From positions 1 to 21,153 of the forward strand of contig KN817518.1 of assembly GCA_000827495.1 (NCBI GenBank): a stretch of DNA of 21,153 nucleotides. Reading direction: 5' to 3'. Source of the DNA: Hypholoma sublateritium FD-334 SS-4 (taxonomy: Eukaryota > Basidiomycota > Agaricomycetes > Agaricales > Strophariaceae). This document shows, in pieces, positions 1-9,539 of this stretch. Under the pieces are notes generated by a model. It worked only from the letters and a program-made list of their open reading frames with translations, was not told the DNA's origin and searched no databases. The position numbers and the translations under genes were made by a program. Numbering within the stretch: the stretch's first letter is position 1; every line of letters begins with the position of its first letter.

Positions 1-52
1 GAATGAAATAAATGTTAGTATCGACGGTCACTTATTGTGAACCTCTACTCAC

Positions 53-785
53 GCAGAAATATTGGTATCAGTAATCCACATAGATATCACTCTTCTCTCT
101 ACAAATTGATGTTCTCCGACTTGAATTATGTTGGGTACTTCCCCCTCGTAATAGTAGCNTATACCATCANGCACTNGGTAGTTATGATAATAACTCGTTT
201 GGCAACCAAGTCCTGTTTAGTCACACTTTATATTATGCTGAATACTTCGATAAAAAGCTGTTACCTTCGCACTGAAATCTTATGACCCAAACAGGGAAAA
301 CACCGTCCAAGGTATACAACACACCCCGGGTTTGATCCACTTTTTGCAGTTTTCGGCCCTTGTTGGCTCGGTCACAGATGCCAGTATTCATGCAATAATT
401 ATGGGGAGGGTATATAGCAGCTACACAGAGCTTTAGTACATAATATACAGCGCATAAATGACAGTCTTTGAGTACTGTAGCTGAGATCCTTTCCATGCAA
501 CTTGAATTGCTCATCTGTCTCCCTGTCTNGCTCTTCAAGTTGCCAGATGCTTTCTCTGAGGTAGGTCCAAAGGCTATCGACATCTTGCTTTGACATTTCA
601 CACAGATTTGAGAGCAGCATGGCCACTGATTGAGGCAAATCAAGCGGTGCCTNGTCAGCCGGCCATTTTGCATCTTGAGCAAGAACGATGTCTTGCTTGA
701 AACGAGGTATATATTTAAGGAAAGTGTGTATGGAAAGTAGAGTGGTAACATCAATGGAGCCTCTAAGGCGGTCAGATAGCAACAT
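53..785 (-). CDS. CxC5-type cysteine-cluster protein associated with KDZ transposons (partial, 3' end outside window)
   Basis: Three exons read on the minus strand: 785-476, 420-265 and 212-53, with introns 475-421 (55 bases, branch-like ACTAA) and 264-213 (52 bases), both GT-AG. The first exon has the family's helical N-terminal part (QDIVLAQDAKWP, LPQSVAMLLSNLCEMS, VDSLWTYLRESIWQ). The second begins YPPHNYCMNTGIC and runs into VLYTLDGVFPVWVIRFQCEG; joining exon 3 gives CEGLGCQTSYYHNY, then EVPNIIQVGEHQFVERRVIS, the typical CxC5 core. A GTGAGT donor at 52-47 and a TACTAAC branch site near base 20 show that the gene continues past the edge. Such genes travel with Kyakuja/Dileera/Zisupton (KDZ) transposases; their function is unknown. 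The start at 785 is preferred because homology begins there; an in-frame ATG at 911 would add 42 low-quality residues. Three N bases lie in exon 3 and others in exon 1 and at the start, so integrity cannot be fully judged. Confidence 0.78.
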
Positions 786-950
786 AGCNACGTTGAGTGA
801 AGAGGCTGGGCTCGTCGCGTCGCTCGACGGCGAGCGCCTGTCACCTGTGTCACCGAATGTCACGTAGTGACTTGAATGTGACCAGTCCGAGCGGTGTGGA
901 CACTCGGACACTCGGAGGGGCGGACTCTCGAATACCGGAACGTTCTCCAG

Positions 951-1116
951 TAGTCTCGTACCCAGCCATCCTAATTCGGAATTTCTTCAGGAAATGCACG
1001 ATCAATATAAAATTGATGGGCTCGGTCCTTACTGGTGAGGATCAGCCCATCAATTTTATATTGATCGTGCGGTTTCCTGAAGAATTTCCGAATCAGGACG
1101 GCTGGGTACGAGACTA
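951..1116. mobile_element. Palindromic foldback element (MITE-like) flanked by TA
   Basis: Bases 953-1114 form an almost perfect inverted repeat: the left arm starting GTCTCGTACCCAGCC is matched by the right arm ending GGCTGGGTACGAGAC. Arms are about 70 bases with few mismatches, and pairing nearly continues through the centre at 1023-1043. Both ends abut TA (951-952 and 1115-1116), the target duplication expected for Tc1/mariner-type insertion. No coding capacity. The right edge is exactly where homology of NACHT gene A begins, so the element marks the break point of that gene. Confidence 0.75.
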
Positions 1117-3312
1117 GTCAACCAGCTCATTCGGCAAATCCCCGATCTCGGTTCAATTGTTATCCCACGAATCCATGCGGATCCACTCATCTTCAGGCAA
1201 TCCTTCGAGACGCAATTTGAGGTGCTTATTTATCAGCCCCTTCTTCAAATCCACCTGGAAGCACCATTCCAGAAGGCAATACTTTTTTTGCTCGATGGCA
1301 TTGACGAATGCAAGGGAGACAAGGACCAAGAAACTCTCACCAGCACACTCATTTGTCTACTGCACTCAAAATCCATTCCATTCATTGTACTCTTTGCGAG
1401 TAGACCAGAGAATCAAATCAAGGCCCAGTTTCAATCACCAAAAGCATGCACGATCACGCATCCGCTCGTATTGGATGCCCACTATCTACCTGACAAGGAT
1501 ATTCGTACATATCTAGACGACAACTTTGCCGATATACGTGCATTCCATCCCTTAAATCACCTCATTGAGCGTGAATGGCCTGCACCGGCGCTTGTGCAAG
1601 AAATTGTCACTAAATCCTCAGGGCAATTCATTTATGCTTCTGCCGTCATAAAATTCACCTCCGCCCCTCGCTCGAACCCTGTGTTGCAGCTCGACATTGC
1701 GCGTGGGCTAATACCGGCTGGTTCCTTGACACCGTTTGCGCAGCTCGATGCTTTGTACAGACATATTTTCTCTCGAGTAGAAGACCGCGACATGATGACC
1801 ATGGTCCTAGCCTACTGCATCATCGGTGTGCCTTTCATGGACTACATCACAAAGATCTTTGAGATTTCGAAAGAAAAAGTTCTTCTCATTCTAGCTGATT
1901 TATTATCAGTGATCGGCTATGATGAAGACAGGCGGCCTGCTGTGAAGTTTCTCCATGCTTCGCTTCCAGATTTCCTGCTTGACCCCACACGCTCGGGCCA
2001 GTATCACATTAACCAGGCCGAATGGAGTACGCGTATTTTGATTAAATGGCTTGACACGGAAAGAAATACACTTCAGGGTATGTGACATTTCTCAATCTCA
2101 TCAAACGGAATCTTATGGACTTATACGGATGAAGAATTGATACATACAGTCATTCCCCGGTCTATGAGACACCCGGCTCCATGATACAAACTTTGCTCCT
2201 GAGCTCAGTTTTGCAGCAAATATTCTTAAACTTTACAAACTTCTTACTATGCCATATTTCTACATGTATGTGAATGGAATAAGTATTCACTTTCTCCCAT
2301 GTTTTGTTATTCAAAAAGCAACGTGATTTTGGTGTCAATATGAATTTTAGTGGGCTTATTTTGAGGCTTTGAGCTGTGATCTCTCCAGTTTTTTTTGTCC
2401 GTATCATGTGTTAATACTCATCAAGTAAAATGCATTTGAACAATGCCAGAACATTGCCCAGCAGTCCATGAATTCTCCAAATGAAAGGGATTGTCTTCAA
2501 TTGCGACGTTTGGAGGTGTCACATCACACCTGCCATTTTCGGATGCGATCAAATCAGCTTCAAGTCAACGGTGGAGGTGGCTGTAAAAGTGACTAAGCAT
2601 GGCCAACTTAGGAAGTTCGTGCTGATGTGACCGTGTCTCAAGGACCGGTTCAACTTCTTGACGCCTCCATTTCTAAAACATTATTGAAGACATTGGTTCT
2701 ACACTGAAAATGAACTGAATGCAAAAACATACATTTGACATGCCAATGTACACTCCCATATTTTCAAATTATTTAATTTCATGCAAAATGCTGACTCCTG
2801 AGAGGTTCTAATTTGATTGTCTCATGGACCGGGGAATGACTGTATCAGACGTATCCTCCCTCATGCGAAACCCACCCCCGAACTGCGCGAGGCTTTTATT
2901 ACGTTTCACAACTGGCTTCATGACCAACGTGAACATCAAGGGAAAATCATAGGAAATGCTTTGGAATGGGTCAATTACCTTCAAATCCTGCATGAGCTGG
3001 TAAGCCATGTGCGTGGCCACTAGCTCACGTACTGATCCCTCCATAAACTTCAATATACTAATGTTGACCATATCGCTCATTTAGGATTTCGGTGATGCAA
3101 TACACAAGCAGGCGCTGAGTAGTTGCACACAATATCTACTCAACCTTGGATTCGAAAGCGATGCGGAATACGTAATAGAGGCATGGCAGCAGGAATACCA
3201 CGAAATTCTCAAGGAGAAAAAGCATTTAGAATTGGACGCCAAGTCCCTGCCAGAGATTCCCTCAAAACGCTCGCGTGTCAAGGCGGCACTGGGCCGGATT
3301 TTCAAGCAGTGA
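1117..3312 (+). pseudogene. NACHT-domain NLR-like gene A, 5'-truncated and interrupted by a transposable element
   Basis: Closest to gene C at 9540-11196. The open frame begins right after the foldback element (codon 1117, LVNQLIRQIPDL) and runs to 2077, with the Walker B segment LFLLDGIDEC, SGQFIYAS, the helical region around LTPFAQLDALYRHIFSRV and the conserved HASLPDFLLDPTRSGQYHIN. The N-terminal exon and the P-loop are missing. Intron 2078-2134 has the same phase (1) as in genes C and D. The next exon starts at 2135 (E-L-I-H) and is split 12 bases in by the element at 2147-2842; it resumes as IRRILPHAKPTPELREAF and ends at 2999. Intron 3000-3084 is followed by the last exon 3085-3312, starting DFGDAIHKQA and ending IFKQ-stop, equivalent to the last exons of B and D. 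Frames are otherwise open, so the damage looks recent. Without the P-loop it cannot bind nucleotide like an intact NLR. Confidence 0.85.
2147..2842. mobile_element. Non-autonomous TA-flanked terminal-inverted-repeat element (Tc1/mariner-like) in gene A
   Basis: The left end CAGTCATTCCCCGGTC (from 2147) and the reverse complement of the right end (from 2842) agree over 25 bases with one mismatch, ending in ATGAGACA. The element is flanked by TA at 2145-2146 and 2843-2844. The 696-base interior is AT-rich with no credible coding frame, so it is a non-autonomous copy. Taking out the element and one TA makes the flanking codons read H-I-R-R-I-L-P-H, matching H-I-T-T-F-F-P-Y in gene C. This fixes the insertion inside a coding exon. 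The ends differ from those of the 951-1116 element, so two families are present. Confidence 0.85.
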
Positions 3313-3639
3313 TTTCAGTACCTTACAAACAGTACTTTTACACGGACTATGTACTACATTGATTATCGGCAATCCATTTTCTCGTGCCCAGTGACAATAC
3401 AATATGGCACTAACGTCTGCCGGAAATACAGAAATTATCAAATAGGCGTCACTGCGCTATTTATGCAACACGCGTCTGGGCGCACGCATTCGTAATCACC
3501 CCTTCGAATGAACACAGAAAACGCACGCCCAGCCCCCCAGAAGAGAGCGCACGACGCGCCATGGGGCATAATCACCCGCTAAGAAACAGAAAAAACGATG
3601 GGAAGTCGTGCACATCCACACGCCCACCTCACATAGCGC
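3313..3639. other. Spacer after gene A, no gene seen
   Basis: Moderately AT-rich at first, then GC-rich from about 3500. It probably contains the 3' UTR of gene A. I see no reading frame with family resemblance and no repeat structure here. Confidence 0.5.
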
Positions 3640-4010
3640 ATCGTGACGCACGCACTACTATCTTCCCCCGCCGCCGCGCCGTCCATCGCGGTCGTGCCGG
3701 CCGCGAGCTTCTTCGTCGGGACGTGCGGGCGCGCCCAGGCGGAGGCAGCGGCGGGGGGCGGGGGTGCCGTCGTCGTTGAGTTGGTATTGGCGGCGGTACT
3801 CGTGGCGTTCGTGGCGTCGGCGGTGGCGAAGACGACGTCAGGTTTGCTGGATGCGGAGGTAAGTAGAGCTGGCGGTGGAAGCCTTCGACTTCACCGCGCG
3901 CCGCGTTCATCCATGAATGCTTTCCCCAGCCCGCCGCCTGCGTCGCGACGCGTGACGCCATTCGGCGTCGTCTTGCGCACCCTCAGACATGCTGCACGCC
4001 GTCACCCCAG
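3640..4010 (-). pseudogene. Decayed TAF4-like C-terminal fragment (copy 1)
   Basis: Read on the minus strand from about 4010, the sequence matches the copy at 20500-20998: GVTACSMSEG, then after a frame change VATQAAGWGKHSWMNAA, corresponding to GVTARNMSEDVRKKMS and VATQAAGLGGNYSWMT in the other copy. Proline/threonine-rich coding follows toward 3640. The nucleotide similarity continues through the stretch that in the other copy encodes WARLYVSTKKPAG. TAF4 is a subunit of the general transcription factor TFIID; this short tail region precedes the C-terminus in fungal TAF4 as I remember it. Frameshifts and the lack of any upstream part make this a pseudogene fragment. The TAF4 assignment is from memory of the family and is less certain than the relationship between the two copies. 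Confidence 0.6.
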
Positions 4011-4129
4011 TCTTCCTCGCCGTACCTTCTCCCCTCTGCACCCACACCGACGGCGACGGAGGGAGCAGCTCCCCACTCCACCCCACCCCAGACTGGGGCG
4101 CGAGGGCGGCAGTGTGCACCGTTCATTTA

Positions 4130-5150
4130 TCGGGCGCAGCTCGCCTTCGCGCGCTCGAGAGCCACGAGCCGCTCCTCCACGTCCCGCCGCACCACGGCGC
4201 TCGTATCGGCGCACCAGCGCAGCGCATATACCTCGGACGCCCGACTCATCTGCGCCTCCGCGCTGATCCTCGCCTCGACGAACGCCGCGAGGCGCACTAC
4301 GCCGTCCTCGGGCACGCGGCAGGCCTTATGCGGCGCACGTCCCCTCGCACCACGACCCACATCGCGCATCGGGCACATATACCTCCCGCGCCCGCCTCAT
4401 CTGCGCCTCGACGAGCGGCGCGAGGCGTCCGACGGCGTCGTCGGGCACACGGTACACCTTGTGCGGCTGCGCAGCCGTGCGCGTCGCGCGCCGCGGGTCG
4501 CTCCGCCACGTCCCGCCGCACCACAACGCCCCACATCAGCGCATCGGGCGCATACGCTCCGACGCCCGACTCATCTGCGCCTCCGCGCTGATCCTCGCCT
4601 CGACTACCGCCGTGAGGCGCACGACGGCGTCGTCTTGTGCGGCGCACGGCCGCGCAGCATCGCGCCGCGAGCCGCTCCTCCGCGCCACGTCACACCACGA
4701 CGCCCGCACCAGGCGCACCAGGCGCATACATACATCGCGGAGCGAGCGCTGCCCGCGCGATCACCGGCTCTACAAGCGCCGTCAGCCGTGCGCGAGGCAC
4801 ACGACGGCGACCTCGGGCAGGCGTTGGGGAGTGGCGGCGGTAGAAGGGTGAGGGCGGCGGAGGCGAATGCAGGCCACGAAGGCTGCTTGCGCCTGCTGTC
4901 TTCATGCGCGTGATAGGGGGCTCGTGCACGTGCGCAGGGCGAGCGCGGGCACACGACGGCGTCCTCGCGCGGGCACGCGATAGCTCTTGTGCGGTTGCGT
5001 GGCGGCGGATCGCTCCTCGGCGTCCCGCCGCACCTCGACGCCTACATCGCGCACCAGGCGCATACATTCATCGCGGCGCGCTGCCCATCTCGCGAACGGC
5101 GCGAAGGCGTCGGCGGTGTCGCGCGCAGGCGCCGGTGGTACGCGCGGCGC
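4130..5150. repeat. GC-rich tandem array of about six degenerate ~165-base units
   Basis: A recurring block (CACGTCCCGCCGCACCAC and variants) appears near 4178, 4336, 4507, 4686 and 5019, spacings of 158, 171, 179 and 333 bases, the last being about two units. A second block (CTCATCTGCGCCTC) recurs near 4244, 4395 and 4569, and AGGCGCATACAT near 4720 and 5056. On the minus strand the best-preserved unit (about 4330-4130) can be read as an alanine/arginine-rich helical segment, with pieces such as LAAFVEARISAEAQMSRASE and VVRRDVEERLVALERAKAS. Other units contain frameshifts and stops. This suggests a coiled-coil coding ancestor that has decayed, or a GC-rich satellite. I do not recognise the protein. 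Confidence 0.6.
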
Positions 5151-5269
5151 CGGACTCCGGCGGGGCTGCGCACGCGCGTCTTCGTAGGTGCGGTGGACGC
5201 GGTGCGCATCGGCGGCGCTCCGGGAGCATACGTCACGGCCTGGGTGGTGTCAGCACGGCTGTGTGGGAG

Positions 5270-5412
5270 AAGGGAGGGGCAGAAGGCGGGAAAGGGTAAC
5301 CGTCAGGGGTAGCCGGTGAGGGGAATCAGGAAAGGCGAGGGGCCGGTGTGGCGAATTGGGGGGGGGGAGAAGGAGAAGGGACGCGGAGAAATAAGGCGAA
5401 AGAGAAACTCAC
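5270..5412. other. Purine-rich stretch with minus-strand splice-donor-like end
   Basis: A G/A-rich run on the plus strand that ends in GAGAAACTCAC, which on the minus strand reads GTGAGTTTCTC, a good 5' splice site. A matching arrangement (purine-rich run then GAGAAACTCAC) lies at 11640-11737. It may be an intron remnant of a decayed minus-strand gene ending at about 5412. No function is claimed. Confidence 0.35.
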
Positions 5413-5449
5413 TCGGAGATCAGCGCCGCGGGCCGCGGGTCGTCGATGG

Positions 5450-5850
5450 CGCGCTGCCGAACGCGCTGCTAGGCGCCGTGTATTCGAATGCACGTCAGCG
5501 ACGCTCAGCTGGGGGAAGGACGCCTGGCCGAATGCAGACGTCGTCGTTGTGATTGAGGGCTGGCTGAAATCGAAATCTAAGGTGGTGGTGGGTTGTCCGA
5601 AGGCTGAAGGGGTGGGATGTTTGTGTTCGAGGCGGCGATGGTGGTACTCGCGCTGCTGAACACGGATGAGGCTGCGGTGGTCGTAGCCCCAAACGGGGGA
5701 GGGGAGGGTGCTCCCGAACACGGAGGGCGTAGGTGCGTCGAACACAGACCCGAAGGCGGGCTCAATTGGGGGGCGCCGCGGCGCTGAACGCTGAGGCGAC
5801 TGGCGCGGGGAGGGGTGCGTACCAAACGGGAGCGCCCCGGACGCTCAATT
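5450..5850 (-). pseudogene. Decayed FG-repeat nucleoporin fragment (copy 1)
   Basis: Minus-strand reading in alternating frames gives PAFGSVFDAPTPSVFGST, PFGATTTAASSVFSSAS, TPSAFGQPTTT and TTTTSAFGQASFPQL. Repeated SAFG/SVFG/AFGQ in a Ser/Thr/Pro-rich context is the hallmark of FG nucleoporins, which line the nuclear pore channel. At least two frame changes are needed, so this is not an intact gene. Similar fragments occur at 8990-9310 and 12216-12850; the former carries a zinc-finger-like remnant suggesting a NUP42-type source. Confidence 0.6.
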
Positions 5851-6917
5851 GTCGCTCAGGTTTGCCGCCACGTTGCAATTCGCAAACAGACCGCTCAGCG
5901 CCGACGCTCGTGTGGGTGTCAAGCATAGGATGAGAACTCTGCACGGGCGAAAATCGTGGGGTGTACATTCCTACACGGATCGGTCGCCAAAGCGCACCGC
6001 ACGCGCAGGAGAAGTAAGCCGCGTCGGGGTCAGGCAAGCATGGTGGGAGGAGGCAAGTGTAACGCAGCTTAGTCATACCAACCACCCCAAAACCACCCAC
6101 GACAAAACGATGAAAAAAAGACCCGTTCGTACCCGCGACGCTGTAGCCAGCGCAGACGTACACCCACAGGTACTTGGGCTGCCTCCGGTGTGCTCTCGAG
6201 TCGCGGGCGTCGGATTGGCGTCGGGTGCGCCTGGTGTACCGAAATTACAGCCACGTGTGCTGCGCGTCGCGTTCGTCGCGTGTTGGTCGCGTGCGTTGCG
6301 CGTGCGCATCGCGCCCCATCGAAAGACAGGAAGGTAGGTCCCCGTTTGGCACGCGCGTCACGCTGGCGGTTCGGATCGCGATACATCCTCGGTATCACTT
6401 ACACTGTTTCGCTGTATTAGCATATGCAATGGACAGCACGAATCTGATCATCAATAGTCTTGCATCTCCCACAAATATAAGTACAAGCTTAAATTACATT
6501 GCCCTATACCTATACATAGAGTTCAAACCAACTGAATGCATATAAGTAGTATGTAGTACACACGTAGTAGAATGAGTCACTAGATAGATTGTTAAATGAT
6601 ATTTCGCCGATCCATTCCTCTGGAAGAATATTAGCAAGCGATGCTTCGTATACGTACCTTTCACCAGCGCGCGGCGCGCCCACCAAGTGCACTGCTAAAC
6701 GGCATCGGCACTGTAGTTATTGATACATAAATGTAACAGTTTATGGTCATCGACGAAAATTCCGGCGCAATTCCGACGCCTCAACGTAATAGTTGTCATC
6801 TGGAGATATAACTATTCAGAGCGTCATTCAATCGCGCCGGGGTCAATCAAATCTTCAACTGTACAGCATTGCACATCAAGCGCACTCACACTGCCTCACT
6901 CTGTGTCTTACCCCACC
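5851..6917. other. Spacer upstream of gene B, no gene seen
   Basis: GC-rich until about 6420, then AT-rich until the start of gene B. A segment at about 6039-6090 (CATGGTGGGAGG, then CTTAGTCAT) resembles 11964-12005. The 6700-6712 sequence CGGCATCGGCACTGTA looks like one end of a TA-inserting element, but no partner end was found. The AT-rich part probably includes the promoter of gene B. No convincing reading frame. Confidence 0.4.
6039..6090 (+). repeat. Spacer repeat copy 1 (shared with 11964-12005)
   Basis: CATGGTGGGAGG followed by CTTAGTCAT and an ACC/CCA-rich tail occurs here and, with small differences, at 11964. The surrounding 20-30 bases upstream (GTCGGGGT) also agree. It supports a common origin of the A-B and C-D spacers. 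Confidence 0.5.
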
Positions 6918-8934
6918 ATGGCCTCTGATATGCCTCCAGGCCAACCCGTACCACCCAATCACTGGAGAGCTCACGTACCGACGGCTCACATCTGCGCCGA
7001 TGCCGACGGTTCGCGCTGTTTACCTTGCATTTATCAGTGAATTCACCTCACCTTTCTTTTGTATTGCCATATGCAGACGGCTTCAAGCATCTACAAGCAC
7101 ACGTAGCCACCACAGCATTCGACTCGGACGACTACGCAGACGCGCCAAAATGCCACCCCAACACACGCATAGCTGTGCTCGACGACATCATGCACTGGAT
7201 CGCGATACAGGCCGCGACTCGCACACAGTGGGTACTGTGGCTGAATGGCGCCGCGGGTGCTGGGAAATCCGCGATAGGGCGGTCTATCGTCGCGCTCTGC
7301 CTTGCACAGGACGTCCCCGTCGCCCGATTCTTCTTCTTCCGGACCGACGCCGCGCGGAATGGGCCCAAGCCCGTTGTGGCTACGCTCGCATATCAACTAA
7401 TGGAGAGCATACCAGAATTGCGCTCGATAGTTATCCCACGGATTCAGGCGGACGCACTCGTTTTTACCAAGTCCCTGGAGACACAATTTCGGGCACTCGT
7501 ATTTGGGCCCCTCCTCCAGCTGCAGAGCGGGTCCTCGTTACAGCAGAAGACAGTCGTTCTCCTCCTTGATGGTGTAGACGAGTGCGTTGGGTACGACAAG
7601 CAGGCGCAGATCATCCGCATTATCGCCGATTTCGTCAAGACGCAGGCCTTTCCTCTAGTCGCGTTCTTCGGCAGCCGCGCCGAGACCCAGCTGTGCGCCG
7701 AATTCAGGGCGCCCGCGCGCGCAGGAGTTCTTCTGCAATTGGCATTGGACACGGACTACCGAGCGGACGGGGACATCCGCCATTTCCTCACTGATTCATT
7801 CGCGACGATCAGATCGACCCACCCCTTCAGGCGTGCGCTGCGCGACAGCAATTGGCCAGACCACGCGGCCGTGGACGACCTCGTGCACAGGGCCTCGGGC
7901 CAGTTTATCTACGCGTCCGTCGCGCTGAACTTCATATCCGCCGCCAACCAGGACCCGGCCAGGCTGCTCGCGGTCGTGCGCGGGCTCCGCCCGTCCGGCA
8001 AGCTGACGCCATTCGCACAGCTCGACGCCCTGTACCGGCATATTTTTTCCCAAGTAGCGGATATCCACGCCGCCTCGCTCGTCCTCGCGTGGGACATGTT
8101 CACCGTGAAAGATGATGGGGCGCTCTCAGTTGGTACCGACCCCGTGTTCGGCACCATGGACAACACCGACATCAAGGTTGCGCTGGCCGATTTGACGTCG
8201 GTGCTCACCTATACCACAGATCGCCGTATCAAGTTTCTCCACGCCTCGCTTCCCGACTTTCTCCTTGACCCGAAGCGGTCCCAGATTTATCATATTGACC
8301 GAGCCACCTGGAGCGCCCAGCTGTCCATTGTGACACTGAGGCGTATAATACATATGGAACCCAGCAGGCAAGCAGCAGGAGCCGTCCAATGGCAGAATAA
8401 TCACAAGGTTGCTGAACTGTGTGTTTGCATTTATCTCACCGACTATGTATCGTCTGCTCATGTTCGATACTCAGCCACTTTGGATTTCGTCACGATGATG
8501 GAATCGTACCTGCCGCACGCAAAGCCCACTGCCGAACTAAGAGAACTTGTGGCTGCCCTGCAGCCAGATATACACCTGCAGAATTTCGGACCCGGCACCC
8601 CGCGCATAAATCGCAGAATCCCAGGCGACGAATACGCCCGGCAGCTAGTGTCCTACCTCGCAATAATTCGGAAATGGGTAAGCAGTCTACTACTTTCCTA
8701 TCGTGCCCTCAACGATGAGCACGGGATTGACAACGCATGAAGGACTTCGGCGACGGCGTTGACGGCCAGGTCTACCGCGAGCAGCGCCAAGCCATAGAGC
8801 GCTACGCCCATGCAAGATTCAGCCCAGATCTCATTAAACAATTCCACGAGTACATTTATGGTGCGCTGGACAAGGAAAAACCGTTTTGGGCCCGTCTGAA
8901 ATTGCGCCTGCTGCATTTTATCAACTACGGATGA
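6918..8934 (+). CDS. NACHT-domain NLR-like protein B
   Basis: ATG 6918 sits in a strong start context (CCACCATGG). Proposed exons: 6918-7008, 7077-8677 (or 7077-8420 plus 8475-8677) and 8743-8934. Intron 1 uses a weak donor GTTCGC at the position homologous to the strong donor in gene C; an alternative GTTTAC donor at 7018 keeps frame. The optional 54-base intron 8421-8474 has the same phase as introns in C and D; without it the protein is about 627 residues, with it about 609. Domains: short N-terminal tail, conserved DGFKHLQAHVATTAF from residue 31, Walker A GAAGAGKS at about 88-95, RFFFFRTD, Walker B VVLLLDGVDEC, SGQFIYAS, LTPFAQLDALYRHIFSQV, HASLPDFLLDPKRS, and a helical C-terminus starting DFGDGVDGQ. 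No WD40, ankyrin or TPR repeats follow, so it is shorter than many fungal NLRs. NACHT proteins are STAND NTPases that act as ligand-triggered switches in fungal non-self recognition; the ligand here is unknown. Appears intact. Confidence 0.9.
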
Positions 8935-8989
8935 CCTCAGTGGGAGAATAAAAGCGTTAATATTCATATTTTATTTATATGTACTTGAG

Positions 8990-9310
8990 AATGTATTGAC
9001 CAATAGATCCCGCCGCGATCGAGCCAACATGACGTGTTGGCGAGCGCTCGCCGACCAGGCGCTGCGCTCATTATCAACGCGTTAAGTACAGTGCTGCCGG
9101 GCGCGCGTGCCGTCATGCCACTGCCGAATGCGCCCGTCGCCGTCGACACAGCGCACCCAAATGCGCTTCTGGCGGGCGCTGCGGCCCCAACGCGCTCGCG
9201 CCGCTCCTCGTGGAGGCACTGAAAGCCCTCGAATGGTGCTCGTGCTGCTCGTTCTTGCACGCATCACCGAAGCGGAACTGCCCGCGGAGAATAAAGGCAG
9301 ACGGCCTGTG
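8990..9310 (-). pseudogene. Decayed NUP42-like fragment (CCCH zinc-finger remnant plus FG repeats, copy 2)
   Basis: On the minus strand, from about 9310, one frame reads FILRGQFRFGDACKNEQHEH, which resembles the CCCH zinc finger of NUP42-type nucleoporins (pattern G-x-C-R-F-G-D-x-C-x-N-E-H) with one Cys position lost. A frame change then gives RSAFGCAVSTATGAFGSG, an FG-repeat stretch. NUP42 works in mRNA export at the nuclear pore. The fragment lies between genes B and C, has frameshifts and lacks the rest of the gene. The FG character is clear; the NUP42 identity is an inference from the finger-like segment. Confidence 0.5.
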
Positions 9311-9539
9311 AAGCTTGAAGTGGCAATCAGCGTGTCGGTGGGAGGAGGCAAGGGCGGCGCATTACTAGTCAGTCACACGGCAACGTTAATTAAATTTATA
9401 GCAACCAGGTTGCCAGAAAATAGTCTCCAGCGGCGCCGCCGACGTACATTGTGCCTACTGCGCGCAAGCACCCCGTAGCCCCTATTCACCCCCGTCGCGC
9501 TGATATGCACAGCCACGCCTGATTACACCTTCTCCAGTA

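Noticed and set aside
797..1117. Plus-strand frame whose end (ADSRIPERSPVV) vaguely resembles the NACHT segment TDPSRNTIDPVV
   Set aside because: Resemblance covers only a few residues, the sequence before it has no NACHT similarity, and it overlaps the CxC5 gene start region and the foldback element.
3643..4591. Long plus-strand open frames rich in Arg, Ala and Pro
   Set aside because: They are by-products of very high GC content; all frames on both strands are open there and none shows a domain. The minus strand explains the 3640-4010 part better.
6700..6712. CGGCATCGGCACTGTA as a transposon end
   Set aside because: It has the look of a TA-inserting element end, but I found no matching inverted end in the window.
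7091..7396. Minus-strand frames inside the NACHT genes
   Set aside because: They are antisense shadows of conserved NACHT coding sequence.
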